A stretch of DNA of 32,097 bases from assembly GCA_036258135.1 (NCBI GenBank), contig DATAEG010000163.1, forward strand, positions 1 through 32,097. The letters are read 5' to 3'. Below, one piece after another: positions 7,245 through 15,145 of this stretch (position 1 is its first letter; every line of letters starts with the position of its first letter). The notes beneath the pieces were generated by a model that was not told the DNA's origin, ran no database searches, and saw nothing but the letters and a program-made list of their open reading frames with translations. The stretch comes from DATAEG01 sp036258135. GTDB taxonomy: Bacteria; Actinomycetota; Actinomycetes; Mycobacteriales; Jatrophihabitantaceae. Made by a program: the position numbers and the translations under genes.

Positions 7245-8204
7245 TCAGGCCCAGAGTTGGCCTTCGAGCTTCTCGGACGCCTGTTGCAGCGACCCTTCGT
7301 AGGCCCCGGTGGACAGGTACTTCCACCCGCCGTCACACACGACCATCGCGATGTCGGCCCGCTCGTTGCGCGCGGCGGCCCGGTCGGCGACGGCCAGCGC
7401 GGCGTGCAGGATCGCGCCCGTGGATATCCCGGCGAAGATGCCCTCGTGCTCGACGAGCTCCCGGGTGCGCCGCAACGCGTCGTAGGACGTCACCGAGTAG
7501 CGCGTGGTCAGCATGCTGGCGTCGTAGAGCTCGGGGACGAACCCCTCGTCGATGTTGCGGAGCCCGTAGACCAGCTCCCCGTACCGTGGCTCGGCGGCCA
7601 CGATCTCGATGTCCGGCACCTTCTCCCGGAGGAAGCGACCGGTGCCCATTAACGTGCCGGTGGTGCCCAGCCCGGCCACGAAGTGGGTCACCGTCGGCAG
7701 GTCGCGCAGGATCTCCGGACCGGTCCCGTCATAGTGCGCCTGGGCATTGGCCGGGTTGCCGTACTGGTAGAGCAGCACCCAGTCCGGGTTCTCCGCGGCC
7801 AGCCGTTTCGCCACCGCCACCGCCTCGTTCGAGCCGGCCGCAGCTGGCGAGAGGACGATCCGGGCGCCGTACATCTCGAGCAGGGCCCGGCGCTCGGTCG
7901 AGGTGTTCTCCGGCATGACGCAGACCAAGCCGTAGCCGCGGAGTCGGGCAAGCATGGCCAGGGAGATACCAGTGTTGCCGGAGGTCGGCTCCAGGAGCGT
8001 CGCGCCCGGCGCCAGCCGACCGGACCGCTCGGCCTCGGCGATCATCGCGAAGGCAACGCGGTCCTTGACCGATCCCGTCGGGTTGCGGTCCTCCAGCTTC
8101 GCCCACACCCGCACGGACGGGTCACCGTCCCAACGCGGGGACAGGTTGGGCAGTCCGACCAGCGGGGTGTTGCCGACCGCCTCGAGGAGGCTGCCGTAGC
8201 GCAT
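7245..8204 (-). CDS. cysM: CysM, sulfur-carrier-protein-dependent cysteine synthase
   Basis: This PLP enzyme makes cysteine from an activated serine and sulfide carried as CysO thiocarboxylate. In M. tuberculosis CysM the substrate is O-phosphoserine. The 319-residue protein has the PLP lysine (Lys47) in NPTGSVKDR, the substrate loop EPTSGNTGIS, the PLP-phosphate loop AGLGTTGTLMG and GISTGAILHAA. Its C-terminus reads LEGQLWA, the extended tail found in the mycobacterial enzyme, where it enters the active site. This separates it from CysK. cysO lies one base upstream and mec further upstream, completing the known module. Confidence 0.96.
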   Translation of the reverse strand: MRYGSLLEAVGNTPLVGLPNLSPRWDGDPSVRVWAKLEDRNPTGSVKDRVAFAMIAEAERSGRLAPGATLLEPTSGNTGISLAMLARLRGYGLVCVMPENTSTERRALLEMYGARIVLSPAAAGSNEAVAVAKRLAAENPDWVLLYQYGNPANAQAHYDGTGPEILRDLPTVTHFVAGLGTTGTLMGTGRFLREKVPDIEIVAAEPRYGELVYGLRNIDEGFVPELYDASMLTTRYSVTSYDALRRTRELVEHEGIFAGISTGAILHAALAVADRAAARNERADIAMVVCDGGWKYLSTGAYEGSLQQASEKLEGQLWA

Positions 8205-8205
8205 C

Positions 8206-8481
8206 TCAGCCGCCCGCTACGGCCGGCAGGATCGTGACGGCGTCGCCGTCCTTGAGCGGGGTGTCCAAGGAACCGGTGAAGCGGACGTCTTCGCCATTGA
8301 CGTAGACGTTGATGAAGCGGTGCAGACTGCCGTCCTCCGTGATGAGACGGCCCTTGATCCCGTCGTGCTGGGCGTTCAGGTCGTCGACCAGCGCGGCGAG
8401 CGTGTCGCCGTTGGCGTCAACGGTCTTCGCCCCGTCCGTATAGGTGCGGAGGATGGTCGGAATCTTTACCTCAATGGCCAT
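8206..8481 (-). CDS. cysO: CysO, ubiquitin-like sulfur carrier protein
   Basis: This 91-residue beta-grasp protein of the ThiS/MoaD superfamily ends in Gly-Gly, the site that becomes the thiocarboxylate donating sulfur to CysM. VEVKIPTILRTY-type N-terminal strands and HRFINVYVNGEDVRF match the family. Start ATG 8481 has AGGAG nine bases upstream. The stop is one base before the cysM start, so the two are coupled. A MoeZ/MoeB-type enzyme for adenylation is not in the window. Confidence 0.96.
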   Translation of the reverse strand: MAIEVKIPTILRTYTDGAKTVDANGDTLAALVDDLNAQHDGIKGRLITEDGSLHRFINVYVNGEDVRFTGSLDTPLKDGDAVTILPAVAGG

Positions 8482-8538
8482 GAAAGTGCGCTCCTGTGCG
8501 TCGGAAGAATGAGAGGCAAAGCGTCAGCCGGATAGACG

Positions 8539-8610
8539 TCAGCGACAGTCATAGACGACTTCGACGGGGGTGTGACCGAGCAGCACCCGCTCGATGGCCA
8601 CCTCATGCAT
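8539..8610 (-). CDS. small ORF (23 aa) between mec and cysO
   Basis: The ATG at 8610 overlaps the last codons and stop of mec. The frame continues for 23 codons to TGA at 8539-8541, 57 bases before cysO. The peptide ends HTPVEVVYDCR, with one Cys as the next-to-last residue. Nearly all third codon positions are G or C, as in real genes of this genome, which argues against a chance frame. A GTG at 8601 is an alternative start. It may be a cysteine-responsive leader peptide or a small protein working with the CysO system. I do not recognise a named family. Confidence 0.5.
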   Translation of the reverse strand: MHEVAIERVLLGHTPVEVVYDCR

Positions 8611-9028
8611 GGGCGGCGGCCACTATCTCAATGGGCTCCTCGGTGACGACCCCGTCGACGATGCGGTAGGAGCGGAATTCCGCTGGCACGTCCTCCGGCT
8701 CGCGCGTCGACACCAGCACGTAGTGAGCGCCCGGCTCCTGAGCCAAGGCGACGTCGGTGCGCGACGGATAGGCCTCGGTGGCGGTGTGCGAGTGGTAGAT
8801 GACCACCGGTTCCTCGCCGCGCTCGTCCATCTCGGTGTACAACGCGAGCAGGTCTTGCGAGTCGAACTCGTAGAACGTCGGCGACCTGGCCGCGTTCAAC
8901 ATGGGCACGAGCCGACTCGGCCGATCGCCGCCCGCGGGGCCGGCGATGACCCCGCACGCTTCGTCCGGATGGTCCCGGCGAGCGTGGGCGACGATCGCGT
9001 CGTGCATCGCCTGCTCGATGGTCAACAC
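8603..9028 (-). CDS. mec: Mec, JAMM-family CysO-cysteine peptidase
   Basis: Mec is a zinc metallopeptidase that releases cysteine from the CysO-cysteine adduct made by CysM. The 141-residue protein has the full JAMM set: Glu23 in HPDEACG, then His79-Ser-His81, Ser89 and Asp92 (HxHx7SxxD). The start is GTG 9028. TATTCT on the minus strand lies seven bases upstream, which supports this start and a leaderless transcript. It is the first gene of the mec-sORF-cysO-cysM operon and corresponds to Rv1334. Confidence 0.95.
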   Translation of the reverse strand: MLTIEQAMHDAIVAHARRDHPDEACGVIAGPAGGDRPSRLVPMLNAARSPTFYEFDSQDLLALYTEMDERGEEPVVIYHSHTATEAYPSRTDVALAQEPGAHYVLVSTREPEDVPAEFRSYRIVDGVVTEEPIEIVAAAHA

Positions 9029-9035
9029 ACCCCCG

Positions 9036-9041
9036 AGAATA
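9036..9041 (-). promoter_or_regulatory. -10 box (TATTCT) for the leaderless mec-cysO-cysM operon
   Basis: TATTCT on the minus strand fits TAnnnT and stands seven bases before GTG 9028. It sits in the 44-base gap between the GDPD-like gene and mec, so the cysteine operon probably has its own promoter. Confidence 0.5.
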
Positions 9042-9072
9042 CTGGACCACGGCGTGCTCTCGGGCCGGTCGA

Positions 9073-9753
9073 TCACTGGGCCGGCGCTCGGCCCGCGGCC
9101 GTGAGCGCGTCGTGTATCCAGTCGGTGACCAGGCCGTCCACACCGCATTCGACGGCGTGTTGGTGATCTCCGCGGGCGCGGATCCAGGCGTATGCCCGTA
9201 GGCCGTGGCGGTGCGCCCAGTCGACGGACGTGGGGTTGAGCACCTCGGGATGCAGGCTGACCACATCGGCGCCGACCGACGCCGCCGTCTTCAGATAGAC
9301 GCTTACCGGCGCCCGACCAGGTAGCAACGCCACCTCACCGAACGCGTCGCGCCCGTCGAGCCGACGCAGCCGCTCGGGGTCGCGATACCACAGCGCGAAT
9401 TGGTGCAGATCGTCGACGCGCTGTTGGCACCAGTCGACGACGGCCGGAAGGTCGGTGGCTCGCTTGACGTCGAGCACCACTGGGACGCGGTGGTCGGCGG
9501 TTCGGGTCTCGGCCAGGACCTCGTCCAGGCGGGCCAGGAAGTGCAGCCGCGACAGCGAGGACAGCCGCACCACATGGGGCCGCCGACGGTGCCACTGGAC
9601 CGGATCGTGGGCGAGCACGGCGGCACCGTCGCGGGTCATCCGGACGTCGAGTTCGGCGGCGTCGGCGCCGGCGTCGAGGGCATCGCGGTAGGAGGCGAGG
9701 GTGTTCTGCCGTGACGTGTCGTGGTTGCCGCGGTGGGCGATGACGCGGATCAC
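9073..9753 (-). CDS. Glycerophosphodiester phosphodiesterase-family protein
   Basis: This 226-residue TIM-barrel protein is of the GDPD/PI-PLC type. It has IAHRGNH with catalytic His7 and Arg8, AAELDVRMTRDG with Glu34 and Asp36, and AVLAHDP with His49. Two positions differ from the usual enzyme: the ENT motif is QNT, and the later LEIK segment reads VVLDVKRA, with Asp in place of the metal-binding Glu. It may therefore be a divergent enzyme with a changed substrate. No signal peptide is seen. GTG 9753 overlaps the DUF2017 stop in GTGA. In M. tuberculosis this slot holds Rv1333, an unrelated hydrolase. Confidence 0.85.
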   Translation of the reverse strand: MIRVIAHRGNHDTSRQNTLASYRDALDAGADAAELDVRMTRDGAAVLAHDPVQWHRRRPHVVRLSSLSRLHFLARLDEVLAETRTADHRVPVVLDVKRATDLPAVVDWCQQRVDDLHQFALWYRDPERLRRLDGRDAFGEVALLPGRAPVSVYLKTAASVGADVVSLHPEVLNPTSVDWAHRHGLRAYAWIRARGDHQHAVECGVDGLVTDWIHDALTAAGRAPAQ

Positions 9754-10205
9754 CGGAGCACCGTCAACACCAGCGCGTCCTGGAACCAGGTGAGCCAATG
9801 ATAGAGCAGGCGCCCGCCGTCCCCCTGGACCGCCGGGTCGTTGGGATCCTCCTCCGCCGTCACCCCGAGCCGCGTGCCGAGCGCCAGCCGGAGGTCGTTC
9901 AAGGTCATCAGCCACCGCTCAAGCGATTCGTCGTCCAACCTCAATGTCGTCCCGGTCAGCTCGGCACGACATTGCCCCACCCGGGCGGCGCGGGCCCGGT
10001 CGGCGTCATCACCAGTCAGGTCGCGGAACTCGGCAGCGGCGTCGGGGTCTTGGTACGCGGCTGGGTGCAGCCGTTCGTACACCAGATCGCCCGGCGCGAG
10101 GACGGCGCTCGTCTGCTCGAACTCCAACAGCACCTGGCTCAGCAGCTCGACCTCGCTGGTCTCCAACCGGACCCGGACCTGTCCGCTGCGGCGGGAGACT
10201 TTCAC
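9750..10205 (-). CDS. DUF2017-family protein
   Basis: This acidic, helical protein of about 151 residues belongs to the actinobacterial family that sits directly after clpS (Rv1332 position). Visible family features are TSEVELLSQVLLEFEQ near the N-terminus and the C-terminal LYHWLTWFQDALV. The function is unknown; the fixed linkage to clpS suggests a role in Clp-dependent proteolysis, which is inference. I chose GTG 10205 because it overlaps the clpS stop in GTGA, like the other junctions of this operon. GTG 10229 would add eight residues inside clpS. Confidence 0.85.
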   Translation of the reverse strand: MKVSRRSGQVRVRLETSEVELLSQVLLEFEQTSAVLAPGDLVYERLHPAAYQDPDAAAEFRDLTGDDADRARAARVGQCRAELTGTTLRLDDESLERWLMTLNDLRLALGTRLGVTAEEDPNDPAVQGDGGRLLYHWLTWFQDALVLTVLR

Positions 10206-10510
10206 GAATCCTGGGACAACGTCGCCCACAGCCCGAAGCTGTGCAGGCGGGCGACATCAAGTTCCATGCGCTCTTTGCTCCCGCTCGACACCACGGCCTT
10301 GCCGCGCAGGTGGACGTCCATCATGAGCGCGGAGGCCTTGGCTTTCGGGTGCCCGAACACCTTCATGAAGACGTGGGTGACGTAGGTCATCAGGTTGATC
10401 GGGTCGTCCCAGACGATGGTGATCCACGGCCGTTCCGGATGAACGTCTTCCTCGACGACCGGCTCGGCGGTCTCGGTCTGACCCGTCCTCTCAGGCGCCA
10501 ACGTGGCCAT
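10202..10510 (-). CDS. clpS: ClpS, ATP-dependent Clp protease adaptor
   Basis: ClpS binds the N-domain of the Clp ATPase and delivers N-degron substrates. The 102-residue protein has a disordered N-terminal tail of about 25 residues, then the core PWITIVWDDPINLMTYV with the conserved Asp-Asp and Asn, KASALMMDVHLRGKAVV, and a C-terminal strand. It is upstream of and coupled to the DUF2017 gene, and divergent from pncB, as in M. tuberculosis (Rv1330c/Rv1331). ATG 10510 is preceded by a GGAAG-type ribosome binding site at a somewhat long distance. Confidence 0.95.
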   Translation of the reverse strand: MATLAPERTGQTETAEPVVEEDVHPERPWITIVWDDPINLMTYVTHVFMKVFGHPKAKASALMMDVHLRGKAVVSSGSKERMELDVARLHSFGLWATLSQDS

Positions 10511-10577
10511 GGCGTAATGGTCCCACTTCCTTGGGTGCTGTGCCGCACGCGTCCCGGGCCGATTTCGGCGGCCTGGA

Positions 10578-10583
10578 TATCGT
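10578..10583 (+). promoter_or_regulatory. -10 box (TATCGT) for leaderless pncB
   Basis: TATCGT fits TAnnnT and lies seven bases before GTG 10591. It supports that start over the in-frame upstream ATG at 10531 and GTG at 10582. It lies in the 80-base divergent region shared with clpS. Confidence 0.5.
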
Positions 10584-10590
10584 GGCAGCC

Positions 10591-11907
10591 GTGACTAGCG
10601 CGTCGGCGAGCCTGGCGGGGCTGCTAACCGATCGCTATGAGCTGACCATGCTGGCCGCGGCCTTACGTGACGGCACGGCGTCCCGGCACTGCGTCTTCGA
10701 GGTCTTCTGCCGTCGGCTGCCGGACGGCCGGCGCTACGGCGTGGTCGCGGGGACCGGGCGGCTGGTCGAGATGCTGGACGACTTCCGGTTCGACGAGGGC
10801 ACGATCGACTGGCTACGGGAGGAGGGCGTCGTCGACGCGGCCACCCTTCGCTACCTGGCCGAGTACCGGTTCCAGGGGGATGTCGACGGGTATGCCGAGG
10901 GTGAGCTGTTCTTCCCGAACTCGCCGATCCTCACCGTCTTCGGCGCCTTCGCCGACGCGGTCATTCTCGAGACGCTCGCTCTGTCCGTCCTCAACCACGA
11001 CTGTGCGGTGGCCGCCGCCGCGGCGCGGATGGTCACGGCGGCGGGCGACCGCCCGTTGATCGAGATGGGGTCGCGGCGGACCCATGAGCGGTCCGCGGTC
11101 GCGGCGGCCCGGGCGGCCTACCTGGCCGGCTTCGGGGCCACGTCCAACCTCGCCGCCGGCCGCCGCTATGGCATACCGACGGCTGGGACGGCGGCGCACG
11201 CCTTCACCCTCCTGCATGACGAGGAGGAGTCCGCCTTCGTCAGCCAGGTGGCCGAGCTGGGCACCGGCACGACGCTGCTCGTCGACACCTATGACATCAC
11301 CCGTGGCATCGAGCGCGCGACACGGGCCGCGGGCCCAGATCTCGGCGCCATTCGCATCGACTCCGGCGACCTCGGCGTCTTGGCCCACCAGGCTCGCGCT
11401 CAGCTCGACGCCGCCGGCAACACGGGCACCAAGATCGTCGTCAGTGGCGACCTGGACGAGTACGCCATCGCCGCGCTCGCCGCCTCCCCGGTCGACGCGT
11501 ACGGGGCCGGGACGGCGGTGGTCAGTGGATCGGGCGCGCCCACCGCGAGCCTGGTCTACAAGCTCGTCGAGGTCGACGGCCGGCCCGTGGCTAAACGTTC
11601 GGAGGACAAGGGCAGTCACGGCGGACGCAAGCATGCGGTGCGCCGGCACCGAGCGACGGGCACGGCTACTGAGGAGGTCGTGTCGGCAGCCGGTCCCGTC
11701 GACCTGGGCAGGCACGATCGCGCGTTGCAGGTGCCGCTGGTGCGCAAGGGGATAGCCGTGGCCGACGCGCGTTCGCTGGCCGACGCCCGGCACCACTTGG
11801 CGGGGGCTCTGGTGACGTTGCCGTGGGAGGGCCTCAAGCTGTCCCATGGGGAGCCGGCCATCCCCACCCGTCTCGTCCCGCGCCCTGTTGATCTCGCGGG
11901 CGGCTAG
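10591..11907 (+). CDS. pncB: Nicotinate phosphoribosyltransferase
   Basis: PncB joins nicotinic acid and PRPP to form nicotinate mononucleotide in the Preiss-Handler NAD salvage route. The 438-residue protein opens with LLTDRYELTMLAA. It contains FEVFCRRLP, ERYRFQGDV-like and EMGSRRTHERSAV segments, LLVDTYDITRG, AIRIDSGDLG and KIVVSGDLDEY, all typical of the type II PRTase fold. A final PVARRSEDKGSHGGRK-like segment precedes the C-terminus. The last four bases, CTAG, are shared with the stop of the convergent coiled-coil gene. A nicotinamidase gene lies about 0.8 kb downstream, so both salvage steps are encoded close together. Confidence 0.95.
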   Translation: MTSASASLAGLLTDRYELTMLAAALRDGTASRHCVFEVFCRRLPDGRRYGVVAGTGRLVEMLDDFRFDEGTIDWLREEGVVDAATLRYLAEYRFQGDVDGYAEGELFFPNSPILTVFGAFADAVILETLALSVLNHDCAVAAAAARMVTAAGDRPLIEMGSRRTHERSAVAAARAAYLAGFGATSNLAAGRRYGIPTAGTAAHAFTLLHDEEESAFVSQVAELGTGTTLLVDTYDITRGIERATRAAGPDLGAIRIDSGDLGVLAHQARAQLDAAGNTGTKIVVSGDLDEYAIAALAASPVDAYGAGTAVVSGSGAPTASLVYKLVEVDGRPVAKRSEDKGSHGGRKHAVRRHRATGTATEEVVSAAGPVDLGRHDRALQVPLVRKGIAVADARSLADARHHLAGALVTLPWEGLKLSHGEPAIPTRLVPRPVDLAGG

Positions 11908-12689
11908 CCACCCAGCCGGTGCAGACGGCGCTGGGCACTCTGCTGGTGCGCCAGGGCCGTGCGTCGGTCCGCGTTGGCCTTCTTCAATGCGTCGCGGGCA
12001 TCGGCCAATTCGGCCTCGAGCCCGCCGATGCGCTGCTGCACGTCGGCAACGCGGGTCTCCGCCGCGGCCAGCTGTTCCTCGGCCGCGGCCAGCTCGGCCT
12101 CGGCCATGGTCCGGCGCCGGCGGAGTGCCTCTTCCTCGGCGGCCCGCTCCTGGCTGGCCGCGGCGGCGCTGCGCAGCGGCCGGGCCGCCTTCTTCGGCAC
12201 CTGGACCACCGCCAAGGTAGGTCCGAAGTCGCCGAAACCGGACCATTCTAGTGGCCGAACCAGCGTCGCCTCGCCCGCTTCCGCCGCGCTCGCCGGGTCG
12301 GACACGACGGCCTCGAACGTGGCGACCACCTCGGAACGCACCGTCTCGGACTGTGCGCCGCTGAGCTTGATCGCGCGACGCACTGCGTCGTCCACCACCG
12401 CGCGGCGCCGGACCGTGAGTTCCCGCAGCTGCGTCCCGTCAAGCTTGCGGTGCGCCTGACGCAGCTCCGCGCCCACCTGAATCAACGGACTCAGCGCGTC
12501 GGGCTCGGAGCGCACGAACTGGTTGACCACCCACGCGCTGCGGGTCGGGCGGCGCAGCTCACCGATGGCCGCCGCCGCTTGCTGGTCGCCGGCCGCCCGC
12601 GCCGCCGCGACCAACTCCTTGCGCCGGGGGATGAACTTGTCGGGGTGCGACAGGTACAGCTCGTCGCGTGCGTCGGACACCAGGTCCAT
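11904..12689 (-). CDS. conserved actinobacterial coiled-coil protein of unknown function
   Basis: The protein has 261 residues. The N-terminal half is a globular helical region containing DELYLSHPDKFIPRR and RRPTRSAWVVNQFVR, segments that recur in uncharacterised actinobacterial proteins. From about residue 185 to the end the sequence is rich in Ala, Glu and Arg with heptad spacing (AELAAAEEQLAAAETRV), a long coiled coil. There is no signal peptide or membrane segment. It is divergent from the nicotinamidase gene with only 22 bases between starts, and TAACCT six bases before its ATG suggests a leaderless transcript. The function is not known. Confidence 0.8.
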   Translation of the reverse strand: MDLVSDARDELYLSHPDKFIPRRKELVAAARAAGDQQAAAAIGELRRPTRSAWVVNQFVRSEPDALSPLIQVGAELRQAHRKLDGTQLRELTVRRRAVVDDAVRRAIKLSGAQSETVRSEVVATFEAVVSDPASAAEAGEATLVRPLEWSGFGDFGPTLAVVQVPKKAARPLRSAAAASQERAAEEEALRRRRTMAEAELAAAEEQLAAAETRVADVQQRIGGLEAELADARDALKKANADRRTALAHQQSAQRRLHRLGG

Positions 12690-12695
12690 ACCCCA

Positions 12696-12705
12696 AGGTT
12701 AGGGT
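12696..12705. promoter_or_regulatory. overlapping divergent -10 boxes for the coiled-coil gene and pncA
   Basis: On the plus strand TAGGGT (12700-12705) is six bases before ATG 12712. On the minus strand TAACCT (12701 down to 12696) is six bases before ATG 12689. The two boxes share the central TA at 12700-12701. Both transcripts would be leaderless, and RNA polymerase could hardly occupy both at once. Confidence 0.6.
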
Positions 12706-12711
12706 GCAGCC

Positions 12712-13278
12712 ATGGGGAAAGCGGTGATCGTCGTCGACGTGCAGAACGATTTCTGCGAAGGAGGCTCGTTGGCGGTCGCGGGAGGCGCGCGGGTGGCAGC
12801 GGCGATCTCGGCCCGACTAGACGAGCGTGACTACGACCATGCCGTGGCCACCCGGGATCATCACATCGATCCGGGTGCGCACTTCAGCGACCAGCCCGAC
12901 TTCGTGGACTCCTGGCCGCCGCACTGCGTCGTCGGCACACAGGGCGTCGAGCTGCACCCCGACCTCGACCGCGGCCGCTTGGAGGCGATCTTCGACAAGG
13001 GCGAGCACGCGGCCGCCTACTCGGGTTTCGAGGGCAAGACGTCCGACGGTAGTGGCCTGGCGGAATGGCTGCGCGGGCACGACGTTGCGGAGGTCGAGGT
13101 GGTCGGCATCGCCACAGACCACTGCGTTCGAGCCACGGCGCTGGACGCCGCGCGGGAGGGGTTCGCCGCGACCGTGCGCCTGGATCTGACGGCCGGCGTC
13201 GCCGCGCACACCGTCGAGGCCGCGCTAGAACAGCTCGCCGCCGCCGGTGTGACGGTGACCGGAGAACTCCCCGACTGA
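12712..13278 (+). CDS. pncA: Nicotinamidase/pyrazinamidase
   Basis: This enzyme deamidates nicotinamide to nicotinate, the substrate of PncB. The 188-residue protein of the isochorismatase-like hydrolase fold has the catalytic triad Asp9 (VVDVQNDF), Lys96 (IFDKGEH) and Cys138 (GIATDHCVRATA). The metal ligands are Asp49, His51, His57 and His71 in the RDHHIDPGAHFSD region and after it. Spacing and length match M. tuberculosis PncA (186 residues) closely, so it should also act on pyrazinamide. It starts at ATG 12712, apparently leaderless. Confidence 0.95.
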   Translation: MGKAVIVVDVQNDFCEGGSLAVAGGARVAAAISARLDERDYDHAVATRDHHIDPGAHFSDQPDFVDSWPPHCVVGTQGVELHPDLDRGRLEAIFDKGEHAAAYSGFEGKTSDGSGLAEWLRGHDVAEVEVVGIATDHCVRATALDAAREGFAATVRLDLTAGVAAHTVEAALEQLAAAGVTVTGELPD

Positions 13279-13345
13279 GCTAGGGCGTGTCTGACAACTC
13301 CTGCTCTGCTGCGCGTCGCCCGGATCGACGCCTGGCGGCGTTCTC

Positions 13346-15145
13346 CTAGTCGCCCGGTTCGGTGTCGCGGGCTCCGCTGCCGGGACCCTCCGTGCCGAGG
13401 ACGGCCTGCGCTACATGCCCAGATGCGTGCCGGCGGTGTCCGGACTCCTCATCCAGCCGCTGGACCAGGTGCGGGTAGTGATACTCGAAGGCCGGGCGCT
13501 CGGAGCGGATGCGCGGGATCGACGTGAAGTTGTGCCGTGGCGGCGGGCAGGACGTTGCCCACTCCAAAGAGTTGCCGTGACCCCACGGATCGTCGGAAGT
13601 GACGATCTCGCCGAAGCGGTAGGACTTGTAGACGTTGTAGAGGAACGGCAGCATCGACGCGCCCAACACGAACGACCCGAGCGTCGAGATCGTGTTCATG
13701 GTCGTGAAGCCGTCCGTGGCCAGGTAGTCGGCGTACCGACGCGGCATGCCCTCGGCACCCAGCCAGTGCTGGATGAGGAAGGTTGCGTGGAAGCCGAGGA
13801 ACGTCATCCAGAAGTGCAGCTGGCCGAGCCGCTCGTCTAAGTACCGGCCGGTGAACTTCGGGAACCAGAAGTACACGCCCGCGTAGACGGCGAAGACGAT
13901 GGTCCCGAAGAGCACGTAGTGGAAGTGCGCGACGACGAAGTACGAGTCGGTGACGTGGAAGTCGATCGGCGGGCTGGCCAGGAGGACGCCGGTGAGGCCG
14001 CCGAACAGGAACGTCACCATGAAGCCGAGCGCGAAGAGCATCGGCGTCTCGAAGGTGATCGAGCCGCGCCACATGGTGCCGGTCCAGGCGAAGAACTTGA
14101 TGCCGGTCGGCACCGCGATTAGGAAGGTGAGGAGCGAGAAGAACGGCAGGAGCACCACGCCGGTCGCGAACATGTGGTGCGCCCAGACCGTCATCGACAG
14201 GCCGGCGATGCCGAGCGTGGCGAAGATGAGGCCGCGGTAGCTGAACAGCGGCTTGCGGCTGAATACCGGGATGACTTCAGTGATGATGCCGAAGAAGGGC
14301 AAGGCGACGACGTAGACCTCGGGATGGCCGAAGAACCAGAACAGGTGCTGCCAGAGCACCGCTCCGCCGTTGTCGGAGTCGAAGACCGTGGCGCTCATGT
14401 GTCGGTCGAGGTAGAGGACCAGCAGGGCCGAGGTCAGGATGGGGAAGATCAGCAACACGAGCAGGCTGGTGACGAGGATGTTCCAGGTGAAGATCGGCAT
14501 CCGGAACATGGTCATGCCCGGCGCGCGCAGCGTGACCACCGTCGTCACCATGTTGACGGCGCCAAGGATGGTGCCCAGCCCCGCCAAGCCCACGCCGAGG
14601 ATCCACAGGTCGGTGCCGCTGCCGGGCGAATTCGTCGCGTTCGTCAGCGGGGTGTAGAACGTCCAGCCGGCGTTGGCGGCGCCGCCGGGCGTGATGAAGC
14701 CCGAGACCGCCATGGTGGCGCCGAACAAGTACAACCAGTACGACAACGCGTTCAGCCGGGGGAAGGCGACGTCCGGCGAGCCGATCTGCAGCGGCAGCAC
14801 CAGGTTGGCGAACGCGAACACGATGGGTGTCGCGAAGAACAGCAGCATGATCGTGCCGTGCATGGTGAACAGCTGGTTGTACTGCTCGGTGGAGAGGAAC
14901 TGCATCCCCGGACGCGCAAGCTCGGCCCTCATCAGCATGGCCATGAAGCCGCCGATGATGAAGAAGATGAACGACGTGACCAGGTACATCTTCCCGATCA
15001 TCTTGTGATCGGTGGTACGCAGGACCGCCGACAGCATCGAGCCGCGCTCGGGGCGGTGTTCCGGGAACGGATGGGTGACGATCGGCTGCGGCGTCAGACT
15101 TTCCGGGGGCTCGGCAATCTCGCGCGGCTCGGCGGTCGTGGTCAT
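13346..15145 (-). CDS. ctaD: Cytochrome c oxidase subunit I (aa3 type)
   Basis: This is the catalytic haem-copper subunit of the terminal oxidase, with 599 residues and about twelve transmembrane helices. The ligands are visible: a haem His in the TMHGTIMLL helix, HPEVYVVALP with the CuB His and the cross-linked Tyr, AHHMFATG with the two further CuB histidines, and VVAHFHYVLFG with the haem a3 and haem a histidines. The C-terminal tail after RIRSERPAFEYHYPHL is longer and hydrophilic. The start is ATG 15145, with GGGAGGTGA just upstream. The other oxidase subunits are not in the window, but a CtaG-family protein and a Sco1 copper chaperone lie just beyond, so this block groups subunit I with its copper-site assembly. 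Confidence 0.97.
   Translation of the reverse strand: MTTTAEPREIAEPPESLTPQPIVTHPFPEHRPERGSMLSAVLRTTDHKMIGKMYLVTSFIFFIIGGFMAMLMRAELARPGMQFLSTEQYNQLFTMHGTIMLLFFATPIVFAFANLVLPLQIGSPDVAFPRLNALSYWLYLFGATMAVSGFITPGGAANAGWTFYTPLTNATNSPGSGTDLWILGVGLAGLGTILGAVNMVTTVVTLRAPGMTMFRMPIFTWNILVTSLLVLLIFPILTSALLVLYLDRHMSATVFDSDNGGAVLWQHLFWFFGHPEVYVVALPFFGIITEVIPVFSRKPLFSYRGLIFATLGIAGLSMTVWAHHMFATGVVLLPFFSLLTFLIAVPTGIKFFAWTGTMWRGSITFETPMLFALGFMVTFLFGGLTGVLLASPPIDFHVTDSYFVVAHFHYVLFGTIVFAVYAGVYFWFPKFTGRYLDERLGQLHFWMTFLGFHATFLIQHWLGAEGMPRRYADYLATDGFTTMNTISTLGSFVLGASMLPFLYNVYKSYRFGEIVTSDDPWGHGNSLEWATSCPPPRHNFTSIPRIRSERPAFEYHYPHLVQRLDEESGHRRHASGHVAQAVLGTEGPGSGARDTEPGD

Noticed and set aside
13279..13345. GGGCGTGTCTGACAAC after pncA as an insertion-sequence end
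   Set aside because: The phrase resembles some IS termini, but no matching inverted end or transposase fragment is present in the 67-base gap.
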